NCBI GenBank assembly: GCA_012960115.1
Contig: DUBX01000045.1
Coordinates: 140,341-193,090, forward strand
Source: Porticoccaceae bacterium
Lineage (GTDB): Bacteria; Pseudomonadota; Gammaproteobacteria; Pseudomonadales; Porticoccaceae
Length of the DNA: 52,750 nt
Reading direction: 5' to 3'
Part shown: piece by piece, positions 17,061 to 25,565 of the stretch
Position numbering within the stretch: position 1 is the stretch's first letter
Layout: each line of letters opens with the position of its first letter
Made by a program: the position numbers and the translations under genes
Notes under the pieces: model-generated
Databases searched by the model: none
Told to the model about the DNA's origin: nothing
What the model saw: the letters and a program-made list of their open reading frames with translations, nothing else

Positions 17061-20000
17061 ATGCCAAAAAGAACAGACATAAAAAGCATCCTCATACTTG
17101 GCGCAGGTCCCATTATTATTGGACAGGCTTGTGAGTTTGACTACTCAGGAGCTCAAGCGTGCAAAGCGTTGCGCGAAGAAGGGTTTAGAGTTGTTTTAGT
17201 TAACTCAAATCCCGCAACTATTATGACTGACCCATCAATGGCCGATGCTACTTATATCGAGCCTGTTGAGTGGGAAACTGTGGCTAGAATTATTGAACAG
17301 GAGCGGCCTGACGCCTTACTTCCTACTATGGGCGGGCAGACAGCTTTAAATTGTGCTTTAGATCTTGCTAAGCATGGTGTGCTGGATAAATTTGGTGTAG
17401 AAATGATTGGCGCCAACGCAGATGCCATCGACAAAGCCGAAGATCGTGAGCGCTTTGACAAGGCTATGAAAGCGATTGATTTGGATACGCCTAATTCCGG
17501 TATAGCGCATAGTTTGGAAGAAGCAGTTCAAGTCGCAGATCGGTTTGGCTTTCCGTGTATCATTCGGCCATCCTTTACTATGGGCGGTTCGGGCGGGGGT
17601 ATTGCCTATAATCGTGAAGAATTCGAATCAATTTGTCGCCGTGGTCTTGATCTGTCTCCAACTAATGAACTGCTCATTGATGAGTCGCTGATTGGCTGGA
17701 AAGAGTTCGAAATGGAAGTAGTTCGCGATCGCAAAGATAATTGCATTATTGTATGCGCTATCGAAAACCTAGATCCAATGGGTATTCACACTGGTGACTC
17801 AATTACCGTTGCGCCTGCTCAAACACTAACCGACAAAGAATATCAAATAATGCGGAATGCCTCGATTAAGGTATTGCGTGAGATCGGTGTAGAGACGGGT
17901 GGCTCTAACGTGCAGTTTGCGGTTAATCCAGACGATGGCCGGTTGATTGTTATCGAAATGAACCCGAGAGTATCTCGTTCATCGGCACTGGCCTCCAAGG
18001 CTACTGGTTTCCCAATTGCACGAGTAGCGGCGAAACTAGCTGTGGGTTATACCCTCGATGAATTGCAAAATGAAATCACGGGTGGTGCCACACCTGCTTC
18101 ATTTGAGCCAAGCATCGACTATGTAGTGACTAAGATTCCACGTTTTGCCTTTGAGAAATTTGATCAGGCAGACCAGAGTTTAACCACACAGATGAAATCT
18201 GTGGGTGAGGTTATGGCGATTGGTCGAACCTTCCAAGAATCCATGCAAAAAGCATTGCGTGGTCTCGAAGTGGGTGTTGCTGGATTTGATCCTGTGCTAG
18301 ATCTAGACGATGAAAACGCCTCTGCAGTGTTGAGAAATCAACTTGCAGTGGCAGGTCCAGATCGCATTTGGTATCTCGCTGACGGCTTCCGTCAGGGTAT
18401 GAGCGTAGAAGAGATTTTCGCGATCACTAAGGTTGATCGTTGGTTTCTGGTGCAGATTGAAGACATTATTAAAGATGAGATGAGTTTGCAGGGTACAGCA
18501 CTTGCCGATCTCACCGAGCAGGCCCTTTACCGTCTCAAGCGCAAAGGCTTTGCCGACAGACGTTTGGCTGATATTTTAGGTTGCAGTGAAACGCAAATGC
18601 GCGAAGTGCGCTACGGTTTTGATTTACATCCAGTGTATAAGCGGGTTGATACCTGTGCTGCCGAGTTCTCAACAGACACAGCTTATATGTACTCTACCTA
18701 CGAAGAAGAGTGCGAAGCGCGCCCTAGTGACAAAGATAAAATTTTGATCCTAGGTGGTGGCCCCAACAGAATAGGTCAGGGTATTGAATTTGATTATTGC
18801 TGTGTGCATGCGGCTCTGGCCATGCGTGAAGATGGCTATGAAACCATTATGGTCAACTGTAATCCTGAGACCGTATCCACAGATTACGACACCTCAGATC
18901 GACTGTTCTTTGAGCCGGTTACGTTGGAAGATGTACTAGAAATTGTACGCGTAGAGAAGCCCAAAGGTGTGATTGTGCAATTTGGTGGTCAGACACCACT
19001 TAAGCTGGCGCGAGCACTTGAAGCTGCAGGCGTGCCGATTGTAGGTACGACACCAGACGCTATTGACCGCGCCGAAGACCGAGAGCGCTTCCAGCAGATG
19101 ATCGATAAGCTCGGTCTTCTACAGCCGCGTAACGCAACTGCCCGTAGCGCAGACCAAGCTGTTGAGTTGGCGAAAGAAATTGGTTATCCACTGGTTGTTC
19201 GCCCTTCTTATGTGCTGGGTGGTCGCGCCATGGAAATTGTCTACAAAGAAGACGAGTTGCGTCATTATATGAAGACTGCAGTGCAGGTGTCTGATGATAG
19301 CCCAGTACTGCTCGACTTCTTCTTGCCCAATGCCATTGAGATGGATGTCGATGCCGTCAGTGATGGCAAGCAAGTCGTTATTGGCGCCATTATGCAGCAT
19401 ATTGAGCAGGCCGGTATTCACTCCGGTGATTCAGCCTGTTCACTGCCGCCTTATAGCCTCAGCGAAGATGTTCAAAATGATATGCGTGATGTGTGCCGCA
19501 AGATGGCTGTTGAACTGGGTGTACGCGGACTGATGAATGTTCAACTGGCACTACAAGATGACAGGATCTATGTGATCGAGGTTAACCCTCGCGCCTCGCG
19601 CACAGTGCCATTTGTATCCAAATGTATCGGAGCGTCCTTAGCAAAAGTAGCGGCTCGTTGTATGGTCGGCCAGACCCTTGAATCGCAAAACTTTACCAAA
19701 GAAATCATTCCACCTTATTTCAGTGTTAAAGAAGCGGTTTTCCCCTTTAATAAATTCCCCGGCATCGATCCTATTCTTGGGCCAGAGATGAAGTCTACCG
19801 GCGAAGTGATGGGTGTTGGCGAAACCTTTGCTGAGGCCTATGGCAAAGCAGAATTGGGGGCTAGCGATGAAATTCCGGCTAAGGGCACGGTCCTGATAAG
19901 TGTTCGTGAGCGCGACAAAGAACAGCTCCCGGCGCTGGCTAAAAAGTTCCATGACCTTGGGTTTAAGTTGATTGCAACCAAAGGCTCGGCAGATATTATC

Positions 20001-20291
20001 GAGCAGTCTGGATGTCCGGTGCAGATAGTTAACAAAGTCGCGGAGGGGCGCCCGCATATTGTCGATATGATCAAAAGTGATAAGATTGATTTGATTGTTA
20101 ACACTACAGAAGGGCGTCAGGCAATCTCTGACTCCTCGACAATTCGCTCCAGCGCCGAACAGCATCGTGTTTATTACACCACTACCATGGCCGGTGGCAG
20201 TGCTGTTTGTGAGGCGCTAGGATTTACCCGAGCGGTTGAAGGTGAAATTAAAGTGCGCAGCTTACAGTCGTTGCACAAGGAAATTATCTAA
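17061..20291 (+). CDS. carB: Carbamoyl-phosphate synthase large subunit
   Basis: CarB uses bicarbonate, ammonia and two ATP to make carbamoyl phosphate. The 1076-residue protein is full length. It has two homologous ATP-grasp halves, beginning with the paired motifs [19 protein letters not shown] and [19 protein letters not shown]. Each half has metal-binding [11 protein letters not shown] / [12 protein letters not shown] segments. The C-terminal MGS-like allosteric domain (about 935-1076) is the family site for UMP and ornithine effectors. Its TAA overlaps the greA ATG (TAATG at 20289-20293), so greA is probably translationally coupled. Confidence 0.98.
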   Translation: MPKRTDIKSILILGAGPIIIGQACEFDYSGAQACKALREEGFRVVLVNSNPATIMTDPSMADATYIEPVEWETVARIIEQERPDALLPTMGGQTALNCALDLAKHGVLDKFGVEMIGANADAIDKAEDRERFDKAMKAIDLDTPNSGIAHSLEEAVQVADRFGFPCIIRPSFTMGGSGGGIAYNREEFESICRRGLDLSPTNELLIDESLIGWKEFEMEVVRDRKDNCIIVCAIENLDPMGIHTGDSITVAPAQTLTDKEYQIMRNASIKVLREIGVETGGSNVQFAVNPDDGRLIVIEMNPRVSRSSALASKATGFPIARVAAKLAVGYTLDELQNEITGGATPASFEPSIDYVVTKIPRFAFEKFDQADQSLTTQMKSVGEVMAIGRTFQESMQKALRGLEVGVAGFDPVLDLDDENASAVLRNQLAVAGPDRIWYLADGFRQGMSVEEIFAITKVDRWFLVQIEDIIKDEMSLQGTALADLTEQALYRLKRKGFADRRLADILGCSETQMREVRYGFDLHPVYKRVDTCAAEFSTDTAYMYSTYEEECEARPSDKDKILILGGGPNRIGQGIEFDYCCVHAALAMREDGYETIMVNCNPETVSTDYDTSDRLFFEPVTLEDVLEIVRVEKPKGVIVQFGGQTPLKLARALEAAGVPIVGTTPDAIDRAEDRERFQQMIDKLGLLQPRNATARSADQAVELAKEIGYPLVVRPSYVLGGRAMEIVYKEDELRHYMKTAVQVSDDSPVLLDFFLPNAIEMDVDAVSDGKQVVIGAIMQHIEQAGIHSGDSACSLPPYSLSEDVQNDMRDVCRKMAVELGVRGLMNVQLALQDDRIYVIEVNPRASRTVPFVSKCIGASLAKVAARCMVGQTLESQNFTKEIIPPYFSVKEAVFPFNKFPGIDPILGPEMKSTGEVMGVGETFAEAYGKAELGASDEIPAKGTVLISVRERDKEQLPALAKKFHDLGFKLIATKGSADIIEQSGCPVQIVNKVAEGRPHIVDMIKSDKIDLIVNTTEGRQAISDSSTIRSSAEQHRVYYTTTMAGGSAVCEALGFTRAVEGEIKVRSLQSLHKEII

Positions 20292-20767
20292 TGCAAAAAA
20301 ATGCCATGACAATAGAGGGCGAAGCCGCTCTACGAAAAGAGTTAGATCATCTTATTAAAGTGGTGCGTCCAGGTATTATTGAGGCTATCGCCACCGCCCG
20401 TGAGCATGGTGATCTTAAAGAAAATGCCGAGTACCATGCCGCGCGTGAGCAGCAGAGTTTTGCTGAAGGTCGTGTTCAAGATATCGAAGGTAAACTATCA
20501 AACTCACAGGTTATTGATATATCCGCGATGCCTCAGGGTGATCGTGTGATCTTTGGCGCGCTAGTAACCATCATTAACATTGATACTGACGAAACAGTAA
20601 GTTATCGCCTGGTGGGTGATGACGAAGCTGATGTGAAGCAGGGAAAAATATCCTACCAGTCACCGATTGCTCGCGCTCTAATCGGAAAAGAAATCGGTGA
20701 TGTTGTCGTGGTTAAAGCACCCAGTGGTGATGTCGAATATGAAATCGACGATGTGGTTTACAAATAA
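20291..20767 (+). CDS. greA: Transcription elongation factor GreA
   Basis: GreA rescues backtracked RNA polymerase by stimulating cleavage of the RNA 3' end. The 158-residue protein has the N-terminal coiled-coil finger with the acidic tip motif ([20 protein letters not shown]) and the C-terminal FKBP-like domain ([20 protein letters not shown]). Its ATG overlaps the carB stop. An in-frame ATG at 20306 is possible, but E. coli GreA has the same extra N-terminal residues. It converges on argF with only 8 bases between the stops, and I see no terminator in that gap. Confidence 0.98.
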   Translation: MQKNAMTIEGEAALRKELDHLIKVVRPGIIEAIATAREHGDLKENAEYHAAREQQSFAEGRVQDIEGKLSNSQVIDISAMPQGDRVIFGALVTIINIDTDETVSYRLVGDDEADVKQGKISYQSPIARALIGKEIGDVVVVKAPSGDVEYEIDDVVYK

Positions 20768-20775
20768 GCGCAGTG

Positions 20776-21690
20776 TTAAGCATTAGCCGAGAGTAAAAAC
20801 ACCATCAGCGCTTTTTGCGCGTGGAGGCGATTCTCGGCTTCATCCCAAACTACCGAAATAGTTTCATCTTCCAGTAGCGCCCCAGACACCTCTTCCTCAC
20901 GATGCGCAGGCAGGCAATGCATAAAGAGTGCGTCATCGGCAGCATGTGCCATCAGTTCATGGTTGACCTGAAAGCCAGAAAATTTCTCCAGTCTAAGCTG
21001 CAACTCAGACTCTTGGCCCATAGAGGCACAGACATCAGTGGTGACTAGATCCGCTCCGTTTGCGGCTTCTACTGGGCTCCGGGTAATAAATACGCGGTCA
21101 CCAGCCTCTGCCACCAGTTTGGCATTGGGCTCGTAGCCCTCTGGGCAGGCAATGTTTAATTTGAAGTCGAGCACTATTGCGGCATTAATCCAAGAGTGAC
21201 ACATATTATTACCATCACCAATCCAGGCTACAGTTTTGCCCTCAATTGAACCGCGGTGTTCGGTATAGGTTTGAATGTCCGCCAGTAGCTGACAAGGATG
21301 ATACTGATCAGTGAGAGCGTTAATGACAGGTACTTTTGAGTATTGAGCAAAACGTTCGATGATATCGTGATCAAAAGTTCTAATCATCACGATATCAACC
21401 ATGCGAGATATCACACGAGCAGAATCTTCAATCGGCTCTCCACGTCCCAATTGCGAATCATTGGGCGACAGATATAAAGCATCGCCGCCTAACTGGGCCA
21501 TGCCAGCTTCAAATGAAACTCGCGTTCGGGTCGATGACTTTTCAAAAATCATACCTAGCACTTTGCCATCAAAAATCTTCTCTTGCCGACCTTCGCGGCG
21601 TGCAGCTTTCATCTCAATAGCTAGCTTGATAATATAATTAAACTCAGTAGCATTAAGATCGCGCAGGGTCAGAAAATGTCTAATAGCCAT
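20776..21690 (-). CDS. argF: Ornithine carbamoyltransferase (anabolic)
   Basis: ArgF joins carbamoyl phosphate to ornithine to give citrulline. At 304 residues it is of the shorter pseudomonad anabolic type rather than the 334-residue E. coli form. Carbamoyl-phosphate-binding STRTR is at 53-57 and HPCQ at 131-134; the ornithine-side MHCLPAHR lies near the C-terminus. It starts 3 bases after the argD stop, so argD and argF are one transcription unit. Its substrate comes from CarAB, encoded just upstream on the other strand. Confidence 0.97.
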   Translation of the reverse strand: MAIRHFLTLRDLNATEFNYIIKLAIEMKAARREGRQEKIFDGKVLGMIFEKSSTRTRVSFEAGMAQLGGDALYLSPNDSQLGRGEPIEDSARVISRMVDIVMIRTFDHDIIERFAQYSKVPVINALTDQYHPCQLLADIQTYTEHRGSIEGKTVAWIGDGNNMCHSWINAAIVLDFKLNIACPEGYEPNAKLVAEAGDRVFITRSPVEAANGADLVTTDVCASMGQESELQLRLEKFSGFQVNHELMAHAADDALFMHCLPAHREEEVSGALLEDETISVVWDEAENRLHAQKALMVFLLSANA

Positions 21691-21693
21691 AAA

Positions 21694-22872
21694 TTAGTCC
21701 TTCTTAAAGGCTTTAATAAGTGGAGCTAAAATAGCGACCACCTGATCCGCTTCATCATCAGTCATAATAAATGGTGGCAACAGGCGCACAACAGAATCAG
21801 CGGTCACATTAATTATTAGCCCTTTTTCCATGGCTTTGCTAAACAATGATTTACAGGGTTTGTCCAGTTCGATGCCAATCATGCAACCAAGACCGCGAAT
21901 ATCTTTAACGTGATCGAGATCGGCAAGTTCAGAGCGAAGACCGGACATAATACGCTCCCCGAGAACGGTCACCCGATCGAGAAATCCTTCAGTTTGGATT
22001 TTATTAATGGTGGCTAGTGCAGCAGCGCAGGCCAGTGGATTACCACCAAAAGTCGAACCATGATGACCAGGTTGTAGAAGTTCAGCCGCCTTTCCTGATG
22101 CTAGGCAGGCTCCTATAGGGACACCATTCCCTAAACCCTTAGAGGTAGTGACTACATCTGGGATAATATTGCTGTGCTGATAGCAGAAATATTTACCGGT
22201 TCTGCCATTGCCAGTCTGGACTTCATCCAGCATTAGCAGCCAGTCTTTTTCATCACAAAACTGCCGTAATCTTCTTAGGTAGCCCTCTGAGGCAATACGT
22301 ATTCCACCCTCGCCTTGGATAGGTTCGACAAAAATGGCGCATATATTAGGGTTGTTATCGGAAATTTTGTTTAGACTCTCGATATCGTCAAAAAGTGCTC
22401 GGGCAAAGCCGCTCACCAAAGGCTCAAATCCAGCTTGTACCCGGCGACTACCAGAGGCGCTTAGTGTGGCCAGGGTGCGGCCATGAAAAGCATTATCCAT
22501 CACCAATATGGTGGGTAATTTTAGACCTTTCTTGTTGCCGTAAAGGCGAGCTATCTTAATTGCCGCTTCGTTTGCCTCAGCCCCCGAGTTACCAAAAAAC
22601 ACCCGGGTCATACCGGACACAGCACATACGGTTTCTGCTAACTCTTCTTGATTTGGAATAGCAAAAAAGTTTGAACAATGAGTTAGTGTGCTGGCTTGTT
22701 CCGCAACTGCTTTCGCAACAGTTGGATCTGAATGGCCGAGCCCACAAACAGCAATGCCAGAAAGAGCATCGAGGTATTTTTTACCCTTTTCGTCCCATAG
22801 CCAAGCGCCCTCACCTTTAATAAGGGTAGCCGCTCTGGCGCCGTATGTGTTCATTAATGCGGGCGTTGCCAT
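21694..22872 (-). CDS. argD: Acetylornithine aminotransferase (class III)
   Basis: ArgD is a PLP enzyme that interconverts N-acetylglutamate semialdehyde and N-acetylornithine; the family often also acts as succinyldiaminopimelate aminotransferase in lysine synthesis. The 392-residue sequence has the class III pattern LMLDEVQTGNGRTG and the PLP-binding lysine at 245 in VTTSKGLGNGVPIG. FFGNSGAEANEAAIKIAR is the phosphate-binding region. It precedes argF in an argD-argF operon. A promoter and terminator-like hairpin sit immediately upstream. The dual lysine role is inferred from the family only. Confidence 0.95.
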   Translation of the reverse strand: MATPALMNTYGARAATLIKGEGAWLWDEKGKKYLDALSGIAVCGLGHSDPTVAKAVAEQASTLTHCSNFFAIPNQEELAETVCAVSGMTRVFFGNSGAEANEAAIKIARLYGNKKGLKLPTILVMDNAFHGRTLATLSASGSRRVQAGFEPLVSGFARALFDDIESLNKISDNNPNICAIFVEPIQGEGGIRIASEGYLRRLRQFCDEKDWLLMLDEVQTGNGRTGKYFCYQHSNIIPDVVTTSKGLGNGVPIGACLASGKAAELLQPGHHGSTFGGNPLACAAALATINKIQTEGFLDRVTVLGERIMSGLRSELADLDHVKDIRGLGCMIGIELDKPCKSLFSKAMEKGLIINVTADSVVRLLPPFIMTDDEADQVVAILAPLIKAFKKD

Positions 22873-22907
22873 AAAATACTTTAACCTTTTTTCTTTAATA
22901 TCGGAAT

Positions 22908-22930
22908 AAAAAAAGGCAGCTGTGCTGCCC
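22908..22930 (-). terminator. Promoter-proximal terminator hairpin in the argD leader
   Basis: On the reverse strand GGCAGC (22929-22924) and GCTGCC (22920-22915) form a stem with a 3-nt ACA loop, followed by seven T. It lies 36 bases before the argD start. No gene ends on this strand nearby, so it is best read as a leader attenuator of argDF. It could instead be a protein-binding palindrome. Confidence 0.7.
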
Positions 22931-22948
22931 GTTTATTCTTGGTAGTAA

Positions 22949-22977
22949 ATGATAGCTTGCTTTGTTCAGGCTGGCAA
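22949..22977 (-). promoter_or_regulatory. Sigma-70 promoter of argD-argF
   Basis: On the reverse strand TTGCCA (22977-22972) and TATCAT (22954-22949) are 17 bases apart, each five of six to consensus. The predicted start near 22942 is only about 12 bases before the terminator hairpin. I saw no clear ArgR operator. Confidence 0.55.
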
Positions 22978-23116
22978 CACTCACACAGGTCTGCGCTATG
23001 GGGTGCCTTTCTACTAAAATGCGCTATATAGGACTAACCATTATTTACTTAAAGCGTGAGATGTAAAATAAATAGCGTCAACAGTGTCACCGAGGATTGA
23101 AAAGGTTTAAAATAGT

Positions 23117-23126
23117 CTACCGGTAG
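23117..23126. promoter_or_regulatory. 10-bp palindrome upstream of grxD
   Basis: CTACCGGTAG is a perfect palindrome 27 bases before the grxD ATG. It may be an operator for a dimeric regulator. No known consensus was recognised. Confidence 0.25.
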
Positions 23127-23152
23127 GTAATCACTCATATAGGCAAGACTCA

Positions 23153-23488
23153 ATGGACATAATGGAAACTATCCGCGACCAAGTAGAAAATAACTCAGTA
23201 CTTCTTTACATGAAAGGCTCTCCCAATCAGCCTCAGTGTGGGTTTTCTGCTCGAACAGTGCAGGCCCTGATGTCATGCGGTCATCGTTTCGCTTATGTAG
23301 ATATTCTATCTAATCCAGAGATACGGACCAATTTACCACTCTATGGTAATTGGCCTACCTTTCCGCAGTTGTGGGTTGCTGGAGAATTGATCGGCGGCTG
23401 CGATATCGTCACGGAGATGCAGGAAAAAGGTGAGTTGAAGTTAGTTATTGACGAAGCTGTGGGTGATGAGGAAAGCACTCAAGACTAA
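23153..23488 (+). CDS. grxD: Monothiol glutaredoxin GrxD (Grx4 type)
   Basis: Grx4-type proteins bind and transfer [2Fe-2S] clusters using a CGFS cysteine and glutathione, in the cytoplasm. The 111-residue protein has LLYMKGSPNQPQCGFSA with the active Cys29, then the WPTFPQLWV (cis-Pro) and GGCDIVTEM glutathione-binding motifs. The first ATG (23153) agrees with the family N-terminus; a second at 23162 is possible. It is an isolated single gene, divergent from argD. The C-terminal acidic tail (EAVGDEESTQD) looks disordered. Confidence 0.96.
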   Translation: MDIMETIRDQVENNSVLLYMKGSPNQPQCGFSARTVQALMSCGHRFAYVDILSNPEIRTNLPLYGNWPTFPQLWVAGELIGGCDIVTEMQEKGELKLVIDEAVGDEESTQD

Positions 23489-23613
23489 TGCTTGCAGGCG
23501 CTTCTGACTGTCACTGTTTTAGGGCACTTTCTAAGTGGCATACCATCTATACTGTAAATAAGGCGGCGCCCAGATTAAGTGTTAGTGGCTTGCGAAAAAG
23601 TTCGCTATAAGGT

Positions 23614-24171
23614 TTAACTAGGATTATGACGGCTCTTCCAGGGGCGTCTGATATCCTCGCGTATAACCGCAAACTCGCCAATTGCACGATCCTCTAAATA
23701 ATGGTCTAGGGTGGCCTCGACCATTGGGAATGCAAGTTCATCCCAGGGAATGTCAGCAGCATCAAATAATGCCACCTCAGAGGACTCAGAGGTGGGTCCA
23801 AATGTTGGCTTCTCGAGCTCCGCGCGATAAAAAACATAAACTTGATGAATCTGAGGGATATCAAAAATAGCATAAAGCTTAGGGTTAATGACGTTAGCCA
23901 AGGACTCCTCGAAGCATTCTCGCATGGCCCCTTCAAGAGTGGACTCACCATTTTCTAGAAACCCAGCAGGAAGTGTCCAGTAGCCTATTCTAGGCTCAAT
24001 AGACCGTTTGCACAGGAGAATTTTATCTTTATAGGTGGGTAAAATTCCGGCTATAACACGAGGATTTTGATAGTGAATCTCATCGCAAGACCCACACACA
24101 TAGCGAGGTCTATTATCGCCTTCTGGTATTTTTTGGGTAACGGAGCTACCGCAGCTGGAACAAAATTTCAT
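23614..24171 (-). CDS. Nudix hydrolase with N-terminal zinc ribbon
   Basis: This is a hydrolase of nucleoside diphosphates linked to another moiety; the substrate cannot be told from sequence. The 185-residue protein has a zinc ribbon with Cys 4, 7, 26 and 29, then a Nudix domain. The Nudix box has Gly70, Glu76, Arg84-Glu85 and Glu88-Glu89; its normal final Gly is replaced, as in several relatives of this subfamily. The start is the ATG at 24171, preceded by GAGAG. A TTG at 24192 would add seven residues ahead of the zinc ribbon. It is divergent from another Nudix gene 41 bases away. Confidence 0.9.
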   Translation of the reverse strand: MKFCSSCGSSVTQKIPEGDNRPRYVCGSCDEIHYQNPRVIAGILPTYKDKILLCKRSIEPRIGYWTLPAGFLENGESTLEGAMRECFEESLANVINPKLYAIFDIPQIHQVYVFYRAELEKPTFGPTSESSEVALFDAADIPWDELAFPMVEATLDHYLEDRAIGEFAVIREDIRRPWKSRHNPS

Positions 24172-24200
24172 TAAACTCTCAGAAATTAACAAGGACTGCG

Positions 24201-24206
24201 TATAAT
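24201..24206 (+). promoter_or_regulatory. Consensus -10 element directly before the CoA pyrophosphatase gene
   Basis: A perfect TATAAT ends 6 bases before the ATG at 24213, so transcription would begin at or next to the start codon. No good -35 element is visible. This suggests a leaderless message. Confidence 0.5.
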
Positions 24207-24212
24207 GCCCAA

Positions 24213-24833
24213 ATGCTCACCTCTATTGCAAACAAGTTAGTTGAATTTCCATTAAAAAGATTGGAGCCAAGATCCAATATAGCCAAAACAACAGCGGCTG
24301 TTTTGGTTATTTTACATGGTGATATTGATAATCCTCAACTCGTCCTAACCCAAAGAGCATTGCACTTAAATAGCCACAGTGGAGAGGTCGCGTTCCCTGG
24401 GGGCATGTGGGACAAAACTGATAGTGATCTTTTACAGACCGCGCTACGTGAGGCCTACGAAGAAATCGGTCTAGATCCCCACTCAGTCGAGCCCGTGGCG
24501 ACCTTGCCCACGGCATCACCCAAACGTCGAGATGTTCACGTAACTCCTTATGTAGTGATTGCGAAGGAAAAATTGGCTCTCACGCCGGAGCCTGGTGAAA
24601 TTGCCGCTATTTTTGATGTGCCCTTAAAGTTATTTATGGATATTACCCAGTACCAGTATTTTGATATGAAAGTTGATAACTCTGAGAGTGGGGCAGTAAT
24701 ACGTTTTCCATTTATAGAGTATAAGAGCTATAGGATTTGGGGTTTTACGTTAAAAGTGATTACCGATATGCTTAATGACACCCTAGAGGCTGGAATTGAT
24801 CTAGATTACCCTACCCTACCTTTAAACAAGTAG
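24213..24833 (+). CDS. CoA pyrophosphatase-like Nudix hydrolase (NudL family)
   Basis: Members of this family cleave CoA or its derivatives to 3',5'-ADP and 4'-phosphopantetheine. The 206-residue protein shows the family signature VLTQRALHLNSHSGEVAFPGG followed by the Nudix catalytic LREAYEEIGL with the metal-binding glutamates. The ATG at 24213 has no Shine-Dalgarno but a TATAAT only 6 bases upstream. A TTG at 24261 is an alternative. A carbonic-anhydrase-like gene and a DUF1289 gene follow closely, forming a probable operon. The family call is firm; the substrate is inferred. Confidence 0.9.
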   Translation: MLTSIANKLVEFPLKRLEPRSNIAKTTAAVLVILHGDIDNPQLVLTQRALHLNSHSGEVAFPGGMWDKTDSDLLQTALREAYEEIGLDPHSVEPVATLPTASPKRRDVHVTPYVVIAKEKLALTPEPGEIAAIFDVPLKLFMDITQYQYFDMKVDNSESGAVIRFPFIEYKSYRIWGFTLKVITDMLNDTLEAGIDLDYPTLPLNK

Positions 24834-24858
24834 ATGAATTACGAAAGAGAGGAAAGTA

Positions 24859-25383
24859 ATGATTTACCGTATTGGTGATGACGCCCCAGAGATCCATGAA
24901 TCAGTATTTGTTGCCGAAAGTGCTGACGTCATGGGTAAGGTTATTCTGAAAGAACAGTCCAGTGTTTGGTTTAATGCTGTAATTAGGGGCGACTGCGATA
25001 CTATCGAAGTGGGTAAGCGCAGTAATATCCAAGATGGTGCAGTATTGCATGCTGATCCAGGTCAGCCATTGCGAATTGGAGAAGATGTCACTGTCGGGCA
25101 CCAAGCTATGATTCATTGCAGATCGATAGGGGATCGAACATTAATTGGTATTCAGGCTGTTATTCTTGATGGCGCAGTCGTGGGTAGTGACTGTTTAATA
25201 GCAGCAAATGCGCTAATCAAGGCAGGTGCGGTTATTCCCGATGGCTCTATGGTGGTTGGGTCGCCCGGTAAAGTAATTCGCCAAACTGAGGAGAATATGC
25301 GGGCAATGATGCTTGCTGGAGCAAAAGTATATGTGCAAAAAGCTAGACATATGCATACTGACTTAATCAAGGTTAAGCGCTGA
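24859..25383 (+). CDS. Gamma-carbonic anhydrase-like hexapeptide protein (YrdA family)
   Basis: The 174-residue protein is a left-handed beta-helix of the gamma-carbonic anhydrase family, trimeric and zinc-binding in known members. The three expected zinc ligands are present: His64 (VLHADPG), His81 (VGHQ) and His86 (MIHC). The loop that carries the catalytic glutamate in the archaeal prototype is short, so activity is uncertain, as for E. coli YrdA. AGAGGAAAG precedes the ATG. Its TGA overlaps the ATG of the next gene by one base. Confidence 0.93.
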   Translation: MIYRIGDDAPEIHESVFVAESADVMGKVILKEQSSVWFNAVIRGDCDTIEVGKRSNIQDGAVLHADPGQPLRIGEDVTVGHQAMIHCRSIGDRTLIGIQAVILDGAVVGSDCLIAANALIKAGAVIPDGSMVVGSPGKVIRQTEENMRAMMLAGAKVYVQKARHMHTDLIKVKR

Positions 25384-25565
25384 TGGTAGAGTCGGCTATT
25401 GCATCACCCTGCACATCTATATGTACCCTTAACGAAGACGATGTCTGTGTGGGTTGCTTTAGAACAAGCGCAGAGATTCGTGGTTGGAGCTGTCTAGGCA
25501 GAGAACAAAAGATAAATGTCCTGCTGTTGTGCAATGAGCGTAGCCGCAAAGTAAAACCGGTTTAG
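25383..25565 (+). CDS. DUF1289 cysteine-rich small protein
   Basis: This 60-residue protein belongs to the widespread DUF1289 family, whose function is unknown. The family pattern SPCTSICTL...CVGCFRTSAEIRGW is present. Cysteines 10, 14, 22 and 25 have a CxxxC / CxxC layout and could bind a metal. It starts in TGATG overlap with the preceding gene, so it is translationally coupled. Its stop overlaps that of the convergent corB-like gene by 4 bases. No signal peptide or membrane segment is seen. Confidence 0.88.
   Translation: MVESAIASPCTSICTLNEDDVCVGCFRTSAEIRGWSCLGREQKINVLLLCNERSRKVKPV

Noticed and set aside
19638-20165. Reverse-strand frame of 175 codons inside carB
   Set aside because: Opposite the conserved C-terminal part of carB with no family resemblance or ribosome binding site.
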